Below, piece after piece: positions 1 to 8,737 of a DNA stretch of 64,000 nt (the first letter of the stretch is position 1; the number at the start of each line of letters is the position of its first letter). Made by a program: the position numbers and the translations under genes. This DNA is from Mesorhizobium sp. M2E.F.Ca.ET.219.01.1.1 (lineage in GTDB: Bacteria > Pseudomonadota > Alphaproteobacteria > Rhizobiales > Rhizobiaceae): the NCBI RefSeq assembly GCF_004016445.2, contig NZ_SADT02000001.1, positions 43,630 through 107,629 on the forward strand, read 5' to 3'. The notes under the pieces were generated by a model. That model had not been told where the DNA came from and searched no databases. It was given only the letters and a program-made list of their open reading frames with translations.

Positions 1-386
1 CCGCCAATGAGGGTGTCGGCGTCATCGCCGCCATGCAGCGTATCGCCACCCAACCCGCCAACGAGCGTGTCCATGCCTTCGTCGCCGTTCAGGGTGTCGT
101 CGTCGCCCTCGCCATACAATTGGTCACCATCAAGCCCGCCATTGAGCGTGTCTTTGCCGTCGCCCCCGTAGACGGTGTCGCTACCGGCAAGGCCGTCCAC
201 CGTGTCGCTGCCGCCGACGGTATAGATGATGTCGTCGCCGTCCGTGGCGGGCAGCGTCAAAGGCGTGTCAGCACCAGGGGTGCCGACAATCACCTTGAAA
301 TTGCCCAGCACGAAATCGTCTTTCGTGAGTTGAATGGGAGAGGTGCCATCCAACTGCACTACAAGGTCGGTCCCGTCGAGTTCGAA
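1..386. repeat. Internal duplication in RTX gene, copy A
   Basis: By eye this segment is identical to 982-1367, offset 981 bp (327 codons, in frame). Identity ends abruptly at 387 versus 1368. Because copy A starts at the window edge, the true repeat may extend further left. Confidence 0.85.
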
Positions 387-3300
387 GTTGCCGTTGGTGT
401 CCCCGTAAAGATATGTGTGGCCGTTGAGTTCCTTCCACCAAATCTGCGAAAACCCGGAACCAATATCACTTGCCTGCAAGACACCATCAGGAGTGACTGG
501 TCCGATGAACTGGTCGCCAAGCGCCCCGGTAAAGCCGGTTCCCAGTTGACCCATGAAAACCAGTGGCCCGCCATCGTAGTACCCCGGTGAACCTCGTGCC
601 ACCGAGAGGTCGAGCTTGTCACCCTCGCCCTGATTGAAGTCTGTGAGGGTGTCATGCGCGGCAAACGTCGATTGCGAGGCAAACATGATGCGAAATATAT
701 CGGCTTCCGTGCCGCCGCTCAGGGTGTCGGCACCAGCTCCGCCATCGAGCGTATCGGTTCCTGCGCCGCCACTCAGGTGATCCACACCAGCGCCACCGGA
801 AAGCGTGTCCGCGCCATCATCGCCTTCAAGATCATCGTCGCCGTCGTTGCCAACCAGCGTGTCGTTGTCGCCGCCGCCATGGAGTTCATCGTGTCCGGCA
901 TCGCCGTATAGAGAATCATCGCCAAGGTCGCCAAACAGCATGTTGACCGCGGTGTCGCCACCATTCCCAAGCCCATCGACCCCGCCAATGAGGGTGTCGG
1001 CGTCATCGCCGCCATGCAGCGTATCGCCACCCAACCCGCCAACGAGCGTGTCCATGCCTTCGTCGCCGTTCAGGGTGTCGTCGTCGCCCTCGCCATACAA
1101 TTGGTCACCATCAAGCCCGCCATTGAGCGTGTCTTTGCCGTCGCCCCCGTAGACGGTGTCGCTACCGGCAAGGCCGTCCACCGTGTCGCTGCCGCCGACG
1201 GTATAGATGATGTCGTCGCCGTCCGTGGCGGGCAGCGTCAAAGGCGTGTCAGCACCAGGGGTGCCGACAATCACCTTGAAATTGCCCAGCACGAAATCGT
1301 CTTTCGTGAGTTGAATGGGAGAGGTGCCATCCAACTGCACTACAAGGTCGGTCCCGTCGAGTTCGAAATTACTATTTATGTCAGCATAAAGGTACGTATG
1401 GCCGCCGATTGCCGTCCACCATACTTGGGAGAATCCGCCGCCGATATCGCTTGCCTTCAGGCCGTCGGTGCGAATGAACTGGTCTCCGAGTGTTCCAGTG
1501 AACGCCGTTTCCAGTTGACCCATGAAAACCAGTTGGCCGCCATCGAAATTCCCGGGGGCGCCGCGGTCCACGGAGAGATCGAGCTTGTCGCCTTCTGCCT
1601 GGTTGTAGTCGGTCACGACATCGATACCGGCAAGGTTCGAGTCGCCTGCGTTGAAAAACCTGAAAACGTCCGCGCCTGCGTCGCCGCTCTGAGTGTCTGC
1701 GCCTGCCCCGCCTTCAAGTTTATCTGTACCCTCACCCCCCTGCAGGATGTCGTCGCCTACTCCGCCTAGCAGAGTGTCGTTGTTGTTATCCCCATAGAGC
1801 TGGTCGGCACCATCATTGCCTACAAGTACGTCATCGTTGTCGCCGCCGTGGAGTTCGTCCTGGCCACTGTCCCCGTAGAGTGTGTCGTTTCCAGCATCGC
1901 CAAACAGCTTGTTTGTGGCGTCATCTCCATTGCCAAACACGTCTACACCGCCGATCAGGGTGTCGGCATCTCCTCCACCATGCAGCGTATCGGCTCCCAG
2001 GCCACCCATAAGGATGTCGTTACCTTCATCACCGTTCAGTGTGTCGTCGCCTGATCCACCATCCAGTAGATCGTTGTTCAGCCCGCCATTGAGCGTGTCA
2101 CCGTCCGCATCTCCGAAGAGTTGATCATCCCCGCTCCCACCGTTCAGCGTATCTACACCGTCACCGCCATGAAGCTGGTCATTGCCTTCGTTCCCATTCA
2201 GAACATCGTCCCCGCCTTGGCCATAGGCGATGTTCGCAGCTGGGGTGCCGTCGTAGGGCGGATCGGATTGATCCGTTCCGCGATAGACGATGAGAGAGTC
2301 AGAAAAGTCGGCAGCGACGAGCTTCGCGTTAGGGTCGGCGGTCGTCAAATGAATGAGCATATCCTGCTCGCCGAACTGGCCGTCATCGTCGGCGTCAACC
2401 CAGATTTCGATGCCTGACCAGCTTCCGATTGTCGCCCAATGCCAGGAAATGTCGGCGAAGCCATCTGGCGCCATAAATGACCCCGAAGGAACGCCAGGCG
2501 TGTAGTTGAACTGGAGCGGTGCCGAATTGAAGGCTAGCGGTAGGTTACCGTAGAAACTCGGTAGATCGATTTGATCGCCACCGGCTACGCCCAACCCTTC
2601 GAAATCAGTGATCGTGTCTATCGTGGAGGGTGCGGACTCGCTCCGCGGAATCCCGAATCCGAACCGGTAGACGTCGCTACCACCGCCGCCAGTCAATGTG
2701 TCAGCGCCAAGACCGCCTTCGATAATGTCGGCGCCTCCCCCACCGGAGATGGTGTCGCTGCCATCACCACCCACCAATGTGTCGGCACCCGCACCTCCGG
2801 TAAATGTGTCCGCGCCATCACCTCCAATCAGGTGAAGATTGCCCGAGGAAACCGCACTGCCATTAACGATCAGGTGATCATTCTGACCTTCTGCCGAGCC
2901 ATCAACTGCAAGAGTTGCGCCCAGTGCGCTTGAGACCGCCTCGTCTCTCAACACTATTTCGAATGTTCCCCCACCCTGGTAGACGACAGTTTCGATCCCT
3001 GTAATTGTCGTTGGTGAAAGCGGGACTGAGAGACTGCCAGAAACGATCATAATGTCGTTGCCGCCGCCGCCATCTATGGCATCGGTTGGATCCAGGTGAT
3101 CGCCTACAACAATCGTATCGTCGCCGATGCCGGCCGAAATTGATTCAGAACCGTTGGTTCGCATATAGAAAAGGTCGGCTTGGTCTGATCCCGTCAGCGA
3201 GTTGGAAGTGTCAAAATGCACGACGCTGCCGTCGGCGAAGGCGAAATTTGTATCCAGCAGTTGGTCTATGGTGACCGAGGCGAGCGTGACCGTAGTTCCG

Positions 3301-3446
3301 TTGCAAGTCACAGCCAAATCCGCACCGAGCTGCGTGAGCGTTAGTTCGCCAGCCGAGAACGCTCCATCGAAGCTGAGCTGGTCCTCCGAAAAAGAGAACG
3401 GCACTATCGTTCCAGATGCTTCGGCAAAATTGATGATATTACCCAT
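1..3446 (-). CDS. RTX (hemolysin-type Ca-binding repeat) protein, 3' end outside window
   Basis: One uninterrupted minus-strand frame runs from an ATG at 3446 to the left edge, so at least 1148 codons are present and the C-terminus is missing. The start is supported by GGGAGG just upstream. After a non-repetitive N-terminus of about 120 residues (starting MGNIINFAEASGT) the protein is filled with RTX nonapeptides of the GGxGxDxL type (for example GGAGADTLVGGDGSDTISGG), interrupted by beta-rich spacers containing WTAIGGHTYLYAD-like segments. RTX repeats bind calcium outside the cell, and such proteins are normally exported by type I secretion through a C-terminal signal, which would lie outside the window. 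There is no N-terminal signal peptide, as expected. Specific activity cannot be inferred; adhesin, surface-layer or matrix roles are common. The T1SS genes are not in the window. Confidence 0.9.
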   Translation of the reverse strand, partial: MGNIINFAEASGTIVPFSFSEDQLSFDGAFSAGELTLTQLGADLAVTCNGTTVTLASVTIDQLLDTNFAFADGSVVHFDTSNSLTGSDQADLFYMRTNGSESISAGIGDDTIVVGDHLDPTDAIDGGGGNDIMIVSGSLSVPLSPTTITGIETVVYQGGGTFEIVLRDEAVSSALGATLAVDGSAEGQNDHLIVNGSAVSSGNLHLIGGDGADTFTGGAGADTLVGGDGSDTISGGGGADIIEGGLGADTLTGGGGSDVYRFGFGIPRSESAPSTIDTITDFEGLGVAGGDQIDLPSFYGNLPLAFNSAPLQFNYTPGVPSGSFMAPDGFADISWHWATIGSWSGIEIWVDADDDGQFGEQDMLIHLTTADPNAKLVAADFSDSLIVYRGTDQSDPPYDGTPAANIAYGQGGDDVLNGNEGNDQLHGGDGVDTLNGGSGDDQLFGDADGDTLNGGLNNDLLDGGSGDDTLNGDEGNDILMGGLGADTLHGGGDADTLIGGVDVFGNGDDATNKLFGDAGNDTLYGDSGQDELHGGDNDDVLVGNDGADQLYGDNNNDTLLGGVGDDILQGGEGTDKLEGGAGADTQSGDAGADVFRFFNAGDSNLAGIDVVTDYNQAEGDKLDLSVDRGAPGNFDGGQLVFMGQLETAFTGTLGDQFIRTDGLKASDIGGGFSQVWWTAIGGHTYLYADINSNFELDGTDLVVQLDGTSPIQLTKDDFVLGNFKVIVGTPGADTPLTLPATDGDDIIYTVGGSDTVDGLAGSDTVYGGDGKDTLNGGLDGDQLYGEGDDDTLNGDEGMDTLVGGLGGDTLHGGDDADTLIGGVDGLGNGGDTAVNMLFGDLGDDSLYGDAGHDELHGGGDNDTLVGNDGDDDLEGDDGADTLSGGAGVDHLSGGAGTDTLDGGAGADTLSGGTEADIFRIMFASQSTFAAHDTLTDFNQGEGDKLDLSVARGSPGYYDGGPLVFMGQLGTGFTGALGDQFIGPVTPDGVLQASDIGSGFSQIWWKELNGHTYLYGDTNGNFELDGTDLVVQLDGTSPIQLTKDDFVLGNFKVIVGTPGADTPLTLPATDGDDIIYTVGGSDTVDGLAGSDTVYGGDGKDTLNGGLDGDQLYGEGDDDTLNGDEGMDTLVGGLGGDTLHGGDDADTLIG
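982..1367. repeat. Internal duplication in RTX gene, copy B
   Basis: Second copy of the 386-bp identical segment at 1-386. The flanking repeats diverge clearly, which points to recent unequal recombination or gene conversion inside the gene. Further, more diverged relatives occur around 1960-2120. Confidence 0.85.
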
Positions 3447-4259
3447 TCTTGCCTCCCGGATTTACTTGAACAGAACTGCCGCCAAAGCTTGTCGTTTCCT
3501 GCCTTAGCAAGAAGCGAGCTGCTAGGTCGTACAGAGAATTTCTATCGTTTCAGGGCTGATGTAAGCGCGAAAAAGCGAGGGCGTGTTTCTGAAAGGACGC
3601 GAGTTCAAGATCGAGCCCGTGGCCAACTCATCCTGGTCGGATCCCTTCAAGACGATTGTTAGGAGCAGATGCGCGAAACGGTTCGTCGCGGTCTTGATGG
3701 TTCTTGGCAACCCGTTCGCCATGGCACACGCCTGATTAAACCATGGGGTTTACCCGGCGATGAGAGTAGCTCGGAGTTTGCTGCCACGGACGAGGCGTCC
3801 CTAGGGCAAAAAGTAACCAGTTCGGGCGGCTTAAAACCACCCAAAGCTCAATCTCTCCGGAGCCGCGCCTTGTTAAGGTAGCTTCCCCATTTCCCTCATA
3901 TTAGCGATATCTTAGTTATGGTTAATAGTCCAATACTTAATTCACAAGTAGCGGGGGCGGAGGAGGGTAGACCGACCGCGTACCGGCGTTCTGATAGTAC
4001 TTTCCGTCACCGCGCGTCGGCGCGCATCACTCATTTGGGAAATTCCCTAAGACTCCCAGCCTCGAAGTGCTTTCGAAAGAGCAACTCGCGCCTGAAGTCC
4101 CACGCAACCAGTCCATGTTCAAGGCGAGCGATCTGACATGATGCGGCGATGAATGTGACGGCCGAATTAACATGGCATACGGCGACGCTGCCCTTTTCCA
4201 TCAAGGGCCGCCTTCCAGTGATCAATCCGATTTGCCGACCGGAAAAGAGCTGCTGACGC
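3447..4259. other. Gene-poor stretch upstream of the RTX gene
   Basis: About 810 bp with no coding frame that I can support. Short frames exist on both strands but lack ribosome sites, recognisable motifs and typical composition. The promoter of the RTX gene must lie near 3460-3700; the stretch is less GC-rich than the surroundings around 3880-3950. Confidence 0.5.
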
Positions 4260-5289
4260 TTAGAGCACACGAATGAGGTCGGACTGTCGACGGACTCCAG
4301 TCTTTTCGAAGATCGACCTTAACTGGATGCGGACCGTATCCTTTGACACTCTGCGCGCATCGGCAATGTCATTTTTGGTCTTGCCGTTCACTAACGCCCG
4401 AGCGATCGCTGCTTCCGCCGCAGTCAAAAAGCCCGAGAACCCGAGAGTCCAGATCGATCGTGCCTTGGGTTGACGTGATCATCAGCAACTGGTCCGCGGC
4501 ACTAAAAATGTCGCGGGCGGCCCCGTCGCGGGGATCACATGTGCGATCATGGTAGGGAACTCTGTCGAGGCTCCGATCGGAAAACGTCCCCTACCAGTTT
4601 GCTCCAGCAAGCGTCAGCGCCGACTTGGGTAAAGGTCAAGTGTGAGGTTCGGTCTTGCACCACCTTCGGGATCGGGTTCTCGAATCGTTTGTTGAAGAGC
4701 ACGAGCCGTCCCTCCTTGATCGCCGCGGTTGGTAGTTTGATTAGATCGAACGCGTCGACCGCCGCCTGCACCTATTGGAACCGCAGCCGCGCGGTCAGCA
4801 GTGTTGCTCTGGCCAGATGCGGGCGCAATGTGTTCAAGCGGTCGGTGATATTCGGATCCAGAGGGCCAGCATCGTTGCCGCGATGAACAGACACTTTGAT
4901 GATGTCATTCGTGGTACCTTTGATTGAGGTGCCCGCATGCCAATACATGCCCTGTGGCCGCATGAAATTCTGATAGTAGTTGCTGGCCTGCATCTCGTCG
5001 GCAGACATCACTTCAGTGTCAAGAAGGAATCGAGACTCGCTGAAGCGAGCACGGTCCCGAGGTATGGATTCTGCACCACCCAGTTCTCTCGGAAATAGAC
5101 TTCGAGCTTCGGCGCGGCAGAGTCATTCGTTATCCAGCGCATGACGCCTTCATCGTCGATGGCTATAACCACACCGTCCGTGCAAGTAGCCACCTCGGCA
5201 ATGACGTCGAGCACGCCCCGACCGCCCCATAGCTCAGGGACCGCGGCGGCCACGTATATCCGAGCGATGATTTCGTGTTCGTCTAGCAC
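4260..5289 (-). pseudogene. LuxR-family HTH regulator, decayed
   Basis: Four consecutive minus-strand pieces together read as a LuxR-type regulator of about 340 residues. Piece 1 starts MLDEHEIIARIY at 5289 and hits a stop at 5008; the reading continues one frame over (VMSADEMQ). Piece 2 ends at an in-frame TAG at 4772-4774 that interrupts LRFQ-stop-VQAAVD, most simply a CAG to TAG change. Piece 3 loses frame near 4547. The last piece reads through ...VLGLFD and then a small deletion near 4420 shifts into FLTAAEAAIARALVNGKT, the LuxR helix-turn-helix, ending SDLIRVL at 4260. At least three frame disruptions plus one nonsense codon make it non-functional. It sits next to mobile-element genes. 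Confidence 0.8.
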
Positions 5290-5592
5290 CTAATCCCTCG
5301 CACGCCATCTCAGAACGCTCCCTCTCGGGCACCTGTTGCCACTCGAATGACTGCTTTTGGGATGCGGGAAGAGTCTGCTCAAACGACCGACATAGGCGCG
5401 AAGCAGCCGCTCGCCGTTCGCACGCTACAGCGCCAGTTAATGGCGCGCGCGCGAGCGGCTTCCGCCAAGCTCATTCCTATGAACTGAATCCAGGGCGCGC
5501 TTCCAACGTCTTCCTGCGTTAGGCCGTTCTCCCGCAGAATACGCGCGGAATGCTGACGCATGGCCATGGGTCCGATAATCTTATCAACTTCT
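5290..5592. other. Spacer with a doubtful 62-codon frame
   Basis: A minus-strand frame at 5379-5567 (MAMRQHSARILRENGLTQ...) starts 26 bp after the XRE gene stops. It has no recognisable motif and its C-terminus looks random, so I do not call it a gene. It may be the remnant of a gene cut by rearrangement. Confidence 0.3.
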
Positions 5593-5841
5593 CTATTCGT
5601 CAGGCTCAGACTTCGATCTCTGCGGGTCGGCTGAGGGTCGTTTCAGCAGTTCTGCGACATCCGCACCCAGCACTTCAGCCAGTCGGTCAACGACGTCGAT
5701 GCTCGCGTTGTACACGTTGCGTTCCAAAGCGCTGATATAGGTGCGATCGATCCCAGCCCGGTGCGCAAGCTCTTCCTGTGACAGGCCTCTAGCCCGCCGC
5801 AGGGCTCTTAGGTTTTGCGCGAACGCTTCTCGGATCTCCAT
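5593..5841 (-). CDS. XRE-family transcriptional regulator (82 aa)
   Basis: A compact Cro/CI-type DNA-binding protein made almost entirely of one HTH_3 domain. Residues about 5-62 read FAQNLRALRRARGLSQEELAHRAGIDRTYISALERNVYNASIDVVDRLAEVLGAD, with the typical Q-E-E-L-A helix 2 and RTYISALER recognition helix. The tail is short and charged (PSADPQRSKSEPDE), so there is no separate effector domain. Proteins of this size often repress mobile-element or restriction genes. It lies between a decayed LuxR gene and the recombinase module, in line with an accessory region. Its target is not identifiable. Confidence 0.85.
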   Translation of the reverse strand: MEIREAFAQNLRALRRARGLSQEELAHRAGIDRTYISALERNVYNASIDVVDRLAEVLGADVAELLKRPSADPQRSKSEPDE

Positions 5842-5972
5842 GAATCCGACACCAGCGCCTTGCAGAGTATTTCACCACGGAGTATTCTCTACAAATCACA
5901 TTCGGAGGGCCGGCTCCTTCATGGGTTTTGGGACCACTGAGCGAAGCTTGCCGCACGGAAGGAGACCATGCT

Positions 5973-6575
5973 GTGGCAGCGAAAAAGCTGAATGTTCTCG
6001 CCGCAAGCCGCAACGACCCGGAACTGCAACCGGCAGCCCCACGCGATCCCGCGCTTCTGCTTCTGAGCGATTGGCAAATGGCTCGGTACGTCTCCATGCT
6101 TCTATGTCGCGTGCAGCAGCGGCTGGAGAGCCGAATGCTGGTCAATCCCGGAATTCAGGTATTGGCCGCAGATTCACCGACGCGAGTTCAAGAGCGAACG
6201 GCGCGCACCCAGGGCGGTCCTCGGGAGTACGCGGTTGCGCGCGAGGCTGAGGTCTTTGCGATGACCGAAGCCCTCAAGTTCCAGGATTCTATCCCTGAAA
6301 TCGCGGCTACGTCCCTTCTCGGCGCCATCGCCAAGTTGGAAATGATCGTCGGCGCTGATCGAGATATTGGTGATCCTACCGACTACCCCTGGCCGCACAT
6401 AGCTTCGGTGCTGCGTGACTTAAAGGCGATCGCGGGAGACTTGCCGGTTGGTCGCCCGAGCCGGGAAAGGACGCGGAGCGATGTTGCCAGGCATTGGGAG
6501 TCCGCAGTCAAGCTGGTCGCGGCTCTGGAAGAGGAAGACGCGGCGGAATGCCGTGGCGATGTAGCAGTTTTGTGA
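5973..6575 (+). CDS. Hypothetical protein (200 aa), accessory region
   Basis: The frame is open from 5928 (TTG), but the GTG at 5973 is preferred because AAGGAG lies about 9 nt upstream. The product (starting VAAKKLNVLAASRND) is soluble and rich in Ala, Arg and Glu. It has a helical N-terminal part (LLLLSDWQMARYVSMLLCRVQQRLE) and a C-terminal segment with SLLGAIAKLEMIVGADRD and HIASVLRDLKAIAGDLP. I recognise no family. It precedes the small gene and recombinase on the same strand, so it may be cargo of the same element. Confidence 0.6.
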   Translation: MAAKKLNVLAASRNDPELQPAAPRDPALLLLSDWQMARYVSMLLCRVQQRLESRMLVNPGIQVLAADSPTRVQERTARTQGGPREYAVAREAEVFAMTEALKFQDSIPEIAATSLLGAIAKLEMIVGADRDIGDPTDYPWPHIASVLRDLKAIAGDLPVGRPSRERTRSDVARHWESAVKLVAALEEEDAAECRGDVAVL

Positions 6576-6740
6576 CGCGATCACTCACTACTCGTCGCCT
6601 GCAAGCCTCCCTTGTCGTTGAGACGAAACCGCACGGCGCAAGTCATTGCACGCTGCGGCCCTACGACATCAACTTCGTGCTTTCCTTCGCTGTCTGGAGG
6701 CCTCTGATGGCAGGTCGATCCACCATTGGGAACGACCGCG

Positions 6741-7016
6741 ATGGCAGAAGAAACGAGGACTGGGCCACAGGCATTGGTTCCGGCGAATGACAACGGCGAC
6801 CTGGTCGGCGCCGAAGGACGCCCCGAACTCACTGTGGCGACCAAGCTGGATCGGGTGGTGCTGGATATCGCCCGGCTGATCGGCCGGCAGATGGCGCGAG
6901 AGACCTTCGAAGCGGGCCAGGCGGCCAACGACAATCGGCCAGGCCGCCAAGAGGGAGAGGGCAGGGGGCCGGATGGCGAACCCCTTCGAAACAAGAGAGA
7001 GGATCAGCCCCCATGA
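6741..7016 (+). CDS. Small hypothetical protein (91 aa) coupled to recombinase
   Basis: The ATG at 6741 gives MAEETRTGPQALVPANDNGD; the frame stays open to a TTG at 6726. The protein is charged and low in complexity, with two ANDN motifs, a central helix (VATKLDRVVLDIARLIGRQMARETFEAGQ) and a disordered Gly/Glu/Arg tail. Its stop overlaps the ATG of the recombinase by 4 nt (ATGA), so translation is probably coupled. The association suggests an accessory factor for the recombinase, but this is inference from position alone. Confidence 0.65.
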   Translation: MAEETRTGPQALVPANDNGDLVGAEGRPELTVATKLDRVVLDIARLIGRQMARETFEAGQAANDNRPGRQEGEGRGPDGEPLRNKREDQPP

Positions 7017-8737
7017 CCCGTGTCGCACTCTATGCCCGCTATTCTTCCGACAGCCAGCGTGATGCCTCCATCGAAGACCAGTTGAGGCTGTGCCGCGAGC
7101 AGGCAGCGCGTGAGGGCTGGAGCGTTACGGGAACCTACGAGGATGCTGCCATCTCCGGCGCCGGCACGGTGCTGCGGCCTGGCATCCAGCAACTGGTGCG
7201 CGATGCCCAGCGCGGCCGCTTCGAGGTGGTGCTGGCCGAGGCGCTCGATCGCATCAGCCGTGACCAGGCAGACGTGGCCACCCTCTTCAAGCATCTCAAA
7301 TTCGCCGGTGTGACAATCGTCACCTTGGCCGAGGGCGAGATCAGCGAACTGCATGTCGGCCTCAAGGGCACGATGAATGCGCTGTTCCTCAAGGACCTTG
7401 CCCTCAAAACCCATCGTGGCCTGCGCGGGAGAGTGGAGAAGGGCAAGGCCGGAGGCGGGCTGTGCTACGGCTACCGGGTGGTGAAGAAACTCGATGCCGA
7501 AGGCGACCCCATCCGGGGCGACCGCGCGATCGTGCCGGAGGAAGCGGCCATCGTGCGCCGCATCTTCAGCGAATTCGCCGCCGGCAAGAGCCCGAAGGCG
7601 ATCGCCGTCGACCTCAACAAGGAGGCCGTTCCTGGTCCGCTCGGCCGACACTGGGGCGATACCAGCGTGCGCGGGCATGTCATCCGGGGAACCGGCGTCA
7701 TCAACAACGAACTCTATACCGGTGTGCTGGTTTGGAACCGGCTGCATTTCGTCAAGGACCCCGCCACCGGCAAGCGCGTCTCGCGCCCCAATCCGTCCGC
7801 CAAATGGATCCGCACCGAGGTGCCGCACCTCAGGATCGTCGAGGACGATCTGTGGCAGGCCGTGAAGGAGAGACAGAAATCCATCACCAGCCAGTTCGAG
7901 GCGGTGGCGATCGCCACGCGCAAGGCCCGGGCCAGGAAGCTGCACACCATGAAGCGTCCGGTCTCCCTCCTTTCCGGCTTGCTCATCTGCGGCAGCTGCG
8001 GCGGGCGCTATGGCCTGTTCACACGAGACCGCTATGCGTGCCTCAACCACCAGCGCCGTGGCATATGCGACAATGGCCGCACCATTACGCGCGAGAAGAT
8101 CGAGCAGCGAGTCCTCGCAGGCCTGAAGGAAAGACTGGTCTCGGCCGATGCCGTGGCCGAGGCCATCAGAGCCTATGCCCAAGAGACCAATCGCCTCAAC
8201 CAGGAGCGCCGCGCGCAAGGCGAACAGGACCGCAAGGCACTCGACAAGATCGAACGCGCCATCGCCGGCATCATGGCCGCGATCGAGGATGGCCTTTACC
8301 AGCCTTCGATGAAAGCAAGAATGGAAGACCTGGAGAGGCAGAAGGCAGACATCACCGCGCGTCTGGCGGTAGCGCCCGCTGACGTGCCCGACCTGGATCC
8401 CAACATCGCCACTCTCTACGGCAAGCGGGTCGAGCAACTCACGCAAGCGCTCGCCGATCACGAGGATGGACGTCCGGCCGCCGAGGCATTGCGTTCGTTG
8501 ATCGGAGAGATCGTTCTCACGCCCGGGGACAAGCGCGGCGAGGTTCATGCCGAACTACGCGGCGAGTTGTTCGGAATCCTCGAACTCGCCAAACCTGACG
8601 AAAATCAAAAACCTGACGATGTTATGACAAAAGGGGTCGCGGGTCCCCGCAACCAAATTAAAACGCCCGCCTCGCGCGGGCGTTTGCATATCCGCCTGAC
8701 GCGCCGGGTTCGCCGGCCTCAAACGCTCTCGAGATAG
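7013..8737 (+). CDS. Large serine recombinase
   Basis: The N-terminal resolvase domain begins MTRVALYARYSSDSQ with the nucleophile expected at Ser11 after Arg9, followed by ALDRISRDQADVA. The recombinase domain (about residues 150-290) contains GYRVVKK...EEAAIVRRIFSEFAAGKSPKAIAVDLN. A zinc ribbon follows (CGSCGGRYGLF...YACLNHQRRGICDN) and then a coiled-coil segment near 385-450. Such enzymes integrate or excise elements between attB and attP sites. The 574-aa length fits the family. The last about 30 codons (after MTKGVAGPRNQ) run through the inverted repeat at 8661-8685 and overlap the 3' end of the convergent glutamine-synthetase gene. The natural C-terminus may therefore have been replaced at an integration junction. 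Confidence 0.93.
   Translation: MTRVALYARYSSDSQRDASIEDQLRLCREQAAREGWSVTGTYEDAAISGAGTVLRPGIQQLVRDAQRGRFEVVLAEALDRISRDQADVATLFKHLKFAGVTIVTLAEGEISELHVGLKGTMNALFLKDLALKTHRGLRGRVEKGKAGGGLCYGYRVVKKLDAEGDPIRGDRAIVPEEAAIVRRIFSEFAAGKSPKAIAVDLNKEAVPGPLGRHWGDTSVRGHVIRGTGVINNELYTGVLVWNRLHFVKDPATGKRVSRPNPSAKWIRTEVPHLRIVEDDLWQAVKERQKSITSQFEAVAIATRKARARKLHTMKRPVSLLSGLLICGSCGGRYGLFTRDRYACLNHQRRGICDNGRTITREKIEQRVLAGLKERLVSADAVAEAIRAYAQETNRLNQERRAQGEQDRKALDKIERAIAGIMAAIEDGLYQPSMKARMEDLERQKADITARLAVAPADVPDLDPNIATLYGKRVEQLTQALADHEDGRPAAEALRSLIGEIVLTPGDKRGEVHAELRGELFGILELAKPDENQKPDDVMTKGVAGPRNQIKTPASRGRLHIRLTRRVRRPQTLSR
8661..8685 (-). terminator. Rho-independent terminator of the glutamine-synthetase-family gene
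   Basis: A perfect 10-bp inverted repeat (AAACGCCCGC / GCGGGCGTTT) with a 5-nt loop is followed on the minus strand by a T-rich run (TTTTAATTT). It lies 33 bp past the stop of the minus-strand gene at 8719 and inside the 3' coding end of the recombinase. Confidence 0.8.

Noticed and set aside
33..1769. Long plus-strand open frames rich in Val, Ala and Ile opposite the RTX gene
   Set aside because: They are antisense shadows of GGxGxD repeats: the same peptide appears twice because the DNA is duplicated, and they lack ribosome sites and any family motif.
5379..5567. 62-codon minus-strand frame after the XRE gene
   Set aside because: No motif or ribosome site; C-terminal half looks random.
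7004..8548. 514-codon minus-strand frame opposite the serine recombinase
   Set aside because: Antisense to a clear recombinase with all family motifs; composition is typical of a high-GC shadow frame.
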